Source: Prostheceraeus crozeri (lineage: Eukaryota; Platyhelminthes; Polycladida; Euryleptidae). From it: a DNA stretch of 64,000 nt. The DNA lies in the NCBI GenBank assembly GCA_907163375.1, contig CAJQUW010008671.1:62001-126000 (forward strand), given 5' to 3'. The translations under genes and the position numbers were made by a program. This document shows, in pieces, positions 57,721-64,000 of the stretch; positions within the stretch are counted from its first letter, which is position 1; each line of letters starts with the position of its first letter. A model generated the notes under the pieces. It saw only the letters and a list, made by a program, of their open reading frames with translations. It did no database searches and was not told where the DNA came from.

Positions 57721-59804
57721 GTGCCAATAGAGGATGCGATCGGTCTCAGGGGATATCCTGTGGCTGTTGGGGGTTTATGGTCGTTCACGGTGCAATAGAA
57801 CTTCGCCGTTTTGTACTGCAAGATATCAAACTGCTAATGTCAATATCTTTATTTTCACATTTGGATGTAATTAGCGTATTCGCATCCATGAGTAGGAAGC
57901 ACGAATTGATGAGAAGTCATTTTTGATATTTAAACCATCGCTTACCAATGCCAATTTGTCCATAAATAAGTCCGCGGTGGACGAAACGTCGGGCGGTTTT
58001 GACATTTTATTTTTACTTGTCTTATCAATCAAAAGCGTCGCCATCACAAGATAGTGTTTTCGATTTTTCACTCAAAAGAAAAATGGTGACAAAAAGGAAT
58101 TTCCTCCCGTGTAAGGCAATGAGCGGGCATGTACGTGAGCTATATGACCTATAAATGGCTCTACACTTGCGGTATACTTCTCACTTAATCAGAGAAAACA
58201 CAGACAAATGTAATTTTACCGAAAACCTCAGTCTGCTTCCCATTAGATTCATACGTATGTGGTTTCCTTGATTTTGCTTGGCAACATGAAGCACCGCGCA
58301 GACCTCGACAAATGTGCAATTTCAATAGTAGTCATCTGGTGGTAGCCATCTGGGGTTTGAGCCGGAGCCGCCCGAAGCCGTGGTAGAGATTCGGAGCCGT
58401 AGCTGTGGTAGCTGGACCACGGCTCCGAAACCCTGATACACAGTACAACATACATGCATCTACTGTGCATACTATGATGGGATTCATGAATACAGCGTAC
58501 GCACGCATGATCATAATAAATCATGGATTTTGAATTCACGCGCGCCTCTTCTCCCATTGACTCCCATCATTTCCGTCGACTTGCCCTACAAATTTGCTCT
58601 GTTGCCATTGTTCTCATCGAAAAGATGTGACTGGCTAGATGTCCATTGACGAATGATTTAACGAATTACTGAACGGCAAAATGTCATATAGGGAGATGGG
58701 AGATTATTGTCATTTGGGTGGGGGGGGGGGCACAAAATGACAAAATGGGGGTTAAAGATGCAAGTCGGCTGACAAAAGTTCGTTAATGTTTTCGGCTATT
58801 TGCCAATCAATACTTTACTCTATCAAGCAATGAAATAGCAAAAATAACGCCGTAATACCAGTATTCCGCATTTACTGCTGAATAAACAAGATTCCGCCAA
58901 ATACCGCTAGCGGCGCAATCTCCTGGTGTTTGATCATCGCCGCATAGCAAAGTCAGGATAACGCATAAAAGCCTGTTCTGCAGTCATTCAGCTTTTGAGC
59001 CATTCTAGATATTTCAAACTAATTTAAGCCATTCCGAGCAGTATTGAGAGAAAGAGAGAATCGTATATTTTTCAAAAATGGAAATCACATACGGACGTAT
59101 AGTCGATTGCAACTGTACATGGAATGACTACTTACAATACAATGACGATGCAATTCAATGGTACTTTCATGAATACTCAATTTACAGATATATACATAAA
59201 GCACCGAAATAAATATCATAGATAGAACAATAAAAGAGTAAGGAAAAGTACATGAAAAGCCCAAAAATGCAACTTCATTGACAGATAGCATTACATTCGA
59301 AAGGGCACAAATCCAAGGCAAAAAAGCACATGATTCTCCAGCTGTTAAGGACTGTGAAATACTTAATTGGCTGCTTCTTCCGGAATGACATCATGCAGGG
59401 GATGAGCTTGATTGCTTGCTCTTTAAAACAGGAATGAATAGGACGGAATGCTGTACAAGTACATCCGGTGATGAGCCATTGCAAAGCGAAACGCAACATC
59501 TACGGCGGGCAAGGAAGTTTTGCGCTTAACGTACTGAGGTCTTAGAACATATTTGTGTTCTATATCCAGGCGAACTGGTGCTCTACAAGCTTGGTGATCA
59601 AGTTTGCGAAATTATATAATTGGAGAAGAATTTATAGAGCCTGAATTGACGAATTGACATTTTTCAATACTACAGAATTTACAGTTTCTACGAGCACATT
59701 TGCATCTTGAGCTCCACATCAAATTCCATGATTTTTTCGAAATCTTTGATCTAATGCCTAGGTTTCTACAACTGATAATGAAAAGCTTGCTTTCTAATCC
59801 CTAG
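57721..59804. other. Intronic sequence, repeats, no gene
   Basis: The first ~300 bases may be the decayed N-terminal part of the split Penelope-like element. A copy of a dispersed repeat occupies 58173-58250. GAGCCG/CGGCTCC repeats lie at 58357-58432 and a G10 run at about 58722. I see no host exon until 59805. Confidence 0.45.
58173..58250 (+). repeat. Dispersed repeat, copy A
   Basis: TACTTCTCACTTAATCAGAGAA through TTTTACCGAAAAC; aligns with 60829-60908 and, inverted, with 60484-60565. Confidence 0.6.
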
Positions 59805-59940
59805 GTGAAGAAGAAGAATGACGTGATTCGTCGTCTGCAAACCGATATTCATCACATCGAGAAATTCTCTGAGGAAAATATCAAACGCATTAAATCAGAG
59901 GCGGAGAAGCAACAGGCAGCGGATGCCAAGAACAGCGATG
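59805..59940 (+). CDS. DRC10: DRC10/IQCD-like protein, coiled-coil exon
   Basis: Acceptor CTAATCCCTAG, donor GTAAGG. It encodes KKKNDVIRRLQTDIHHIEKF followed by SEENIKRIKSEAEKQQAAD, matching the conserved DRC10 segment with the KFSE..L.R.K.EAEKQQ pattern. It continues the exon ending at 10262 in phase 0 and leaves phase 1, so the next exon should start with two bases completing a codon. Confidence 0.82.
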
Positions 59941-60483
59941 GTAAGGACGATTGTAATGATGAATACTTTATGTATTTTCCTAATTTAATTTAATTACCGT
60001 GTCCAAAGTGCACACATTTCTACGAATTGTTGAGTGTATGCACTGCATGAAGCTGGAACCTTTGAAAATAGCACGTGAACCTTACTCTGTGCTAATGGAA
60101 AAATAACTGCGATATCAGCAGCCCATGCACATAACGACAACGTGAGTCCGATGGTCCGGCCGCCTACACAATTTTCTGGAGGGAGCGAGGCCAAAAATTA
60201 AGCTTTCGCACAATTCCGTACGAGCTCTATAGATACTATCAATTTGCCCGTTTAATATCATGTTTTACTAGGCTCCTCTTTCTGTCATTATATCAAATGC
60301 GGCGTGCTGGCGGCCGGACTATCATCTATAAAATGACTAACTTATGTGATGACACTGCAGTTGTCATGTGTATGTGCTGTAGGCATCACATTTCTCTTTC
60401 CATTAGCACAGACTTAATTTGCCGTCTTATGCCATGTTTTACCCGGCTCCTCTTTTTGTCAGATAGCATCAAATAAAACACAT

Positions 60484-60565
60484 GTAAATCCAATGGGAAG
60501 AAAACTGATGTTTTCGGAAAATCATTATTTACGTGTGTTTTATCTGATTAAGTGAGAAGTACTAA
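60484..60565 (-). repeat. Dispersed repeat, inverted copy
   Basis: Reverse complement reads TACTTCTCACTTAATCAGAT and CCGAAAACATCAGTTTTCTT, matching copies A and C. Confidence 0.6.
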
Positions 60566-60828
60566 GTCTATAGCCACAAATTTTGCACAGAAAGTTTATA
60601 ATTCTTCTACAATGCGTATATGTTGTTTTCATACTTCCGATCGATGATGCATGTGAGGATGTGGTTCAAGGCATTATGTTGCAGCTTAAGTTAAACAAAA
60701 ATATTGCGCTCTCCGAATTCAAAAGGCTTTCAAAATGTAATTGTACTTAGTTTCATAGACAAAGGTATATGAACACATAATCTCATGTTCTCGTGATGTT
60801 TCTTCAAACATTATGGTTCTTGACTGGA

Positions 60829-60908
60829 TACACTTCTCGCTTAATCAGAAAAAGCACAGACACATGTCATTTTACCGAAAATGCCCGTCTGCTTATCATC
60901 GAATTTAC
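60829..60908 (+). repeat. Dispersed repeat, copy C
   Basis: TACACTTCTCGCTTAATCAG through TTTTACCGAAAATG; same family as copy A. Confidence 0.6.
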
Positions 60909-61988
60909 ATGTTGTATTCTTTGATGCTGTCTGACAAGAAAAGGAATCAGGTATAACTCGACAAACGGGTAGATTTGTAGCACCCTCGCAGTGCACACCA
61001 TTCTGTCAAAGTCTCATTTTCATTCTCTGATGAAGCTCGTGTCAGCGGGCGAGATGTGACATAAATCTGCAAACATGCTTGCCGAAAAGATACAATCAGA
61101 TGAAAGTGGATGTGAGCTTTAATGCAATGCATCCCTCAGAGACTGTCTCTCACTATGATTCCTCTGCTTGATATTGGAAGAATAGAATGTATTTCATTAA
61201 TCAATTAGTACGCTTTACTAAATATATTTTTGCACCAGCTTTCACTGGGGACTGCAGTATTGCATTCAAAAGCCGCCCCTGGACGATAGTCCAGCATTTT
61301 CCAAGTAGTCATCAATTTACCATATAAGTAAGGAAGTTAGGACATACTTGGTGACATGATTGAACGTGCAACAGATACAAAAAAGCTCTGAAATTCTTAA
61401 TGTACTTTTTTAATACAAAATCGAGCATTGCATTTTGTGATGCTGTGTAGTAGTCGGCATGTTCAGTCATTCTATAGATCTCGTAAGCTTGCCTGGAAAT
61501 TCTGAACCGCATTGACGAGCCCTTGTAGGGCGAAATGCTGCGTCTTCAAGTCTGAAGACATTTTTCTATCTAATGTTTTATATTGAAATTCTGAATATGT
61601 AAAGACATGCTGATCTATCAGTTGGGTTATAGGGGCACTTCCATGCAACAATACACTCATGTTATAAAATGCTTCTCCTTTTCAAGAGCTCTATAGCTCC
61701 GTCATCATCATGCAGTCCAAAGCTGAAGTTGAACTTACATCGCAAAATGCCTTGGTCTACTGAAGGATCAAATAATTTTTGAGAAACCAATGTGCAAAAT
61801 GTAGCTATTATGAAACCAGAAAGGATAATTTAAGAGATCAGCTAATATCTTAAAATAATTTTTGCGACACATGTGCTTACTACAAGAATTAATATGAATA
61901 ATAATATTCTTAAGTCATCCCAAAATTTCTTCGATTGAAAATCCCTCAACACTTGTGACAATATAACAGGCTATTCGGCAAATTTCAG

Positions 61989-62074
61989 GACAAGGCGTTG
62001 CCCAAACAAATTCAAGAAGCTACCAAGGAATTGCAAGACTTCGGGAAGGAGATTGAGGCGGAGAAGAAGTACTG
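61989..62074 (+). CDS. DRC10: DRC10/IQCD-like protein, further exon (tentative)
   Basis: After acceptor AATTTCAG the frame reads DKALPKQIQEATKELQDFGK and EIEAEKKY to a TGA at 62072. It is helical and similar in character to the family coiled coil. The phase does not match the donor at 59940, so either an exon lies between or this is an alternative or terminal exon. The family protein is normally longer and ends in an IQ motif, which I do not see in this window. Confidence 0.5.
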
Positions 62075-62253
62075 ATTCTCAATGGTGTGGTATAGAAGCC
62101 AATCTTCGACATTTTAACAAATCTAATTTGCAAAAAAGACAGTCCTGCCTCGATAAAAATTGAACATTGCTGATTTCAAAGGCTGAGATACCTGCCAGCC
62201 AGTTTGATAAAACACCTCGCAGCAGCGTAATTAAGCTGTCTAAACACAATTAA

Positions 62254-64000
62254 ATGTCGAGGAAAAATCTGCCCTTGAGCTGGGGTTTTCTATGTCTTGA
62301 CCTTTTTTATAATGAGATTCAATCTCTGAATGTTTTGAATAGTGATGAAATGGATAGAGTCCGCTACAAAATGAAAACTACAGCTATGACCTATGTCAAG
62401 CATAAACTAATGACTATCAAAAATATCAAGCGGCAACTCTCAAATTTGCGCAACCTTGCGAAAGATAAAGATCTCTACGTAGCTAAATATGATAGAGGCA
62501 ATGGTGTTTGTATTCTCGACAAATCGGGAAAAATGCTTAGAAAAATTGTATGAACTGCTGTCTGACAGCAGTAAATTTAAACGCTACAAATATCCTAATA
62601 ATTCTAATAAACATCCGTTTAGTCTGTCGGAAGACGGCTTGAATCGCAAACTTCAAAAATTGAAAAATGATGGTGATATTCCCTCGAAGCAATACAATAA
62701 AATGCGTAGTGTTTGCTCTCAGCCAGCTAGTCTGTACGGCCTCCCGATGGTTCATAAATATAATGTTTCTCCACCCATGCATCCTCTTTTAAGCATGCCT
62801 CAGTCATATTGTACTAATTTAAGTGAATTTCTTGACGAAATCTTGAAACCTCACATAATTGAATTCGTAGAAATTTTAAAATCTATTAACAATGATGGCA
62901 TTGTGCCATTTCTAGTGTCTTATGACATCAAAATTCTGTTTACCAACGTTCCCTTGGAGGACACGATAGACCATATTTGTAATTTGATAGATTTTTCCAA
63001 ATTCTGCATCAATCGTGAGACTTTATCCAGCCTCCTCCGTCTAGCTACTCAATATGTGCTTTTCAATTTAATGATGAATTGTTCGTTCAATTTGATGGAA
63101 TAGCTATGGGCTCTTACCTTGCTCCTACTCTTGCCTCCTTCGCTATGAGTTTAGTCGAAAATAAGATCGATAGATTTCCGTTGTATTATCGCCGTTATGT
63201 TGATGACATATTTGCCATCTTCAAAACTGAATCAGGGACTGATACTTTTCTGAATTTGATAAATTCTATACACGACAGCATAGACTTCACTAGTGAAAAG
63301 GAAGAAAAAATCACAAATTAGCGTTCTTGGATGTGACGGTCAGTTTTGAAAATTCTTCTTTTGCGACTGAGTGCAGAGCTAGACCTACGAATACGGGAGC
63401 TTATATTCCTTTTCAATCTTATGCGCTTATGAAATACAAAAAGTCTGCGGTTCGGTTCGGTCTCTTTTTATCAGGACCAAGCGCCTCAGTAGTTCGCTAG
63501 ATAGTTATGAAAATGCATGCAAACAGATCAAAAATATTTTCATCTCTAATGATTATCCTGTCAAGTTGATAGATTCTATACAACCCAAGTTGATTCTCAT
63601 GCAACAAGCAATGCTAACAGCAACAGAGGCGAGACTGCTAACACTATCTATTGGTCCCATCCTTTTAGAAAGGAAAAAGAGCGTGAAACCTTAAAAAGCG
63701 TCCAAATAATTGACTCTATTTAGAATAAAAACGACAACAAATTACAGGTAGCTTTTAAAACTTTCAAGACCTCAGCAATTTTTCCTAATTTAGATAAAGT
63801 CCCTCCGTGTGTAGCATCCAACGTGATATATTGTTATGCATGTAGTCAGTGCTCAAACTTTTACGTTGGTGAGACACGGAGACACCTAATCACGAGAGTG
63901 AATGAGCATCTGAGAGGAAAGCCGCTCCCTACCGAAGTGAGGTGTTATCCACACGAAGCAAGGCAAGAGGACTTCGAAGTTTTGTTTATAAGTGTTCACA
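62254..64000 (+). pseudogene. Penelope-like element, plus-strand copy, runs off the window
   Basis: Frames at 62254-62553, 62489-63103 and 63079-63321 successively carry the N-terminal region (NLAKDKDLYVAKYDRGNG), the RT fingers and palm (SLYGLPMVHK, SYDIKILFTNVPLED), GIAMGSYLAPTLAS and the catalytic YRRYVDDIFAIF. The GIY-YIG-type endonuclease begins near 63825 (VIYCYACSQCSNFYVGETRR ... VNEHLRG). Frame changes and a stop near 63721 show decay. It is a separate copy from the one split by Polinton 2, more intact over the RT. Confidence 0.85.

Larger units (their letters stand above)
10263..59804 (+). other. Giant intron of the DRC10-like gene hosting two Polintons
   Basis: The intron starts with donor GTAAGG and ends with acceptor CTAATCCCTAG. 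Both flanking exons are in phase 0 and the protein family alignment is continuous across the junction. About 44.5 kb of its 49.5 kb is the two Polintons. The remainder is a Penelope-like relic and unassigned sequence. 10263-10704 holds nothing I can annotate. Confidence 0.75.
59941..61988. other. Intron or inter-exon region with dispersed repeats
   Basis: Copies of the dispersed repeat lie at 60484-60565 (inverted) and 60829-60908. GTCCGGCCGCC words lie at about 60150 and inverted at 60310. A missing DRC10 exon (phase 1 to phase 0) may hide here; I could not place it. Confidence 0.4.

Noticed and set aside
59085-59499. Minus-strand frames of 74-78 codons near 59100-59500
   Set aside because: No domain, no splice signals, and the adjacent strand has no support; random open frames in intron DNA.
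1-64000. tRNA, rRNA or hammerhead ribozyme genes
   Set aside because: I looked for cloverleaf A/B boxes and the CTGATGA/GAAA hammerhead core near the Penelope-like ends and saw none convincing; a covariance search would be needed to exclude them.

Overview
The window is eukaryotic, almost certainly metazoan, nuclear DNA. It holds spliced exons with GT/AG boundaries that encode a ciliary dynein-regulatory-complex protein (DRC10/IQCD family), Penelope-like retroelement fragments and a Ty3/gypsy-type gag relic. Two large, nearly complete Polinton (Maverick) DNA-virus-like elements sit inside one intron of that gene. I cannot name the species. DRC10 implies a lineage with motile cilia.

Layout. 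Positions 1-8600 are non-coding, with TE relics (gag, a GIY-YIG fragment, a 256-bp spacerless palindrome). DRC10-like exons lie at 8610-9083 and 9912-10262, then after a ~49.5-kb intron at 59805-59940 and 61989-62074. Inside the intron, Polinton 1 spans 10705-30051 (19.3 kb, very AT-rich, 601-bp TIRs, 6-bp TSD TTCGCA). Polinton 2 spans 32026-57138 (25.1 kb, higher GC, ~250-280-bp TIRs, 6-bp TSD AACGTT). Polinton 2 landed inside a minus-strand Penelope-like element whose reading frame resumes across the insertion. A second, plus-strand Penelope-like copy fills 62254-64000 and runs off the window.

Polinton 1 has a left arm mostly on the minus strand: PLA2-integrase fusion, pX-like core protein, major capsid protein, pVI-like protein, a 57-aa ORF and a fibre-like coiled coil. 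The right arm is on the plus strand: zinc-finger protein, membrane protein, a first A32-type ATPase, protein-primed PolB, a conserved virion-type protein, minor capsid and a second A32-type ATPase. The protease lies near the left TIR and a membrane protein near the right TIR. It is peppered with small GC-rich hairpins, some inside genes in frame, and carries a tandem pair of 64-nt motifs with apparent compensatory changes. Several genes are broken by single -1 shifts, often near homopolymers.

Polinton 2 carries PolB, integrase with chromodomain, A32-type ATPase, protease, major capsid, a penton-like protein with a collagen-like insert, and a ~1.3-kaa gene that appears to repeat the penton-like module. 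It also has core-like basic proteins, a DEDDh-type exonuclease candidate, an IAP-like UBA-RING protein and a TBP-like protein. Its promoters fall into two visible classes. Genes near the termini and some internal genes have a TATATAAG-type box ~38-45 nt before the ATG. Virion-type genes have a TAAGT/TAGGT motif ~30-36 nt before the ATG, often overlapping the previous stop codon. A self-encoded TBP-like factor plus two promoter classes suggests a virus-like temporal programme; that last step is inference.
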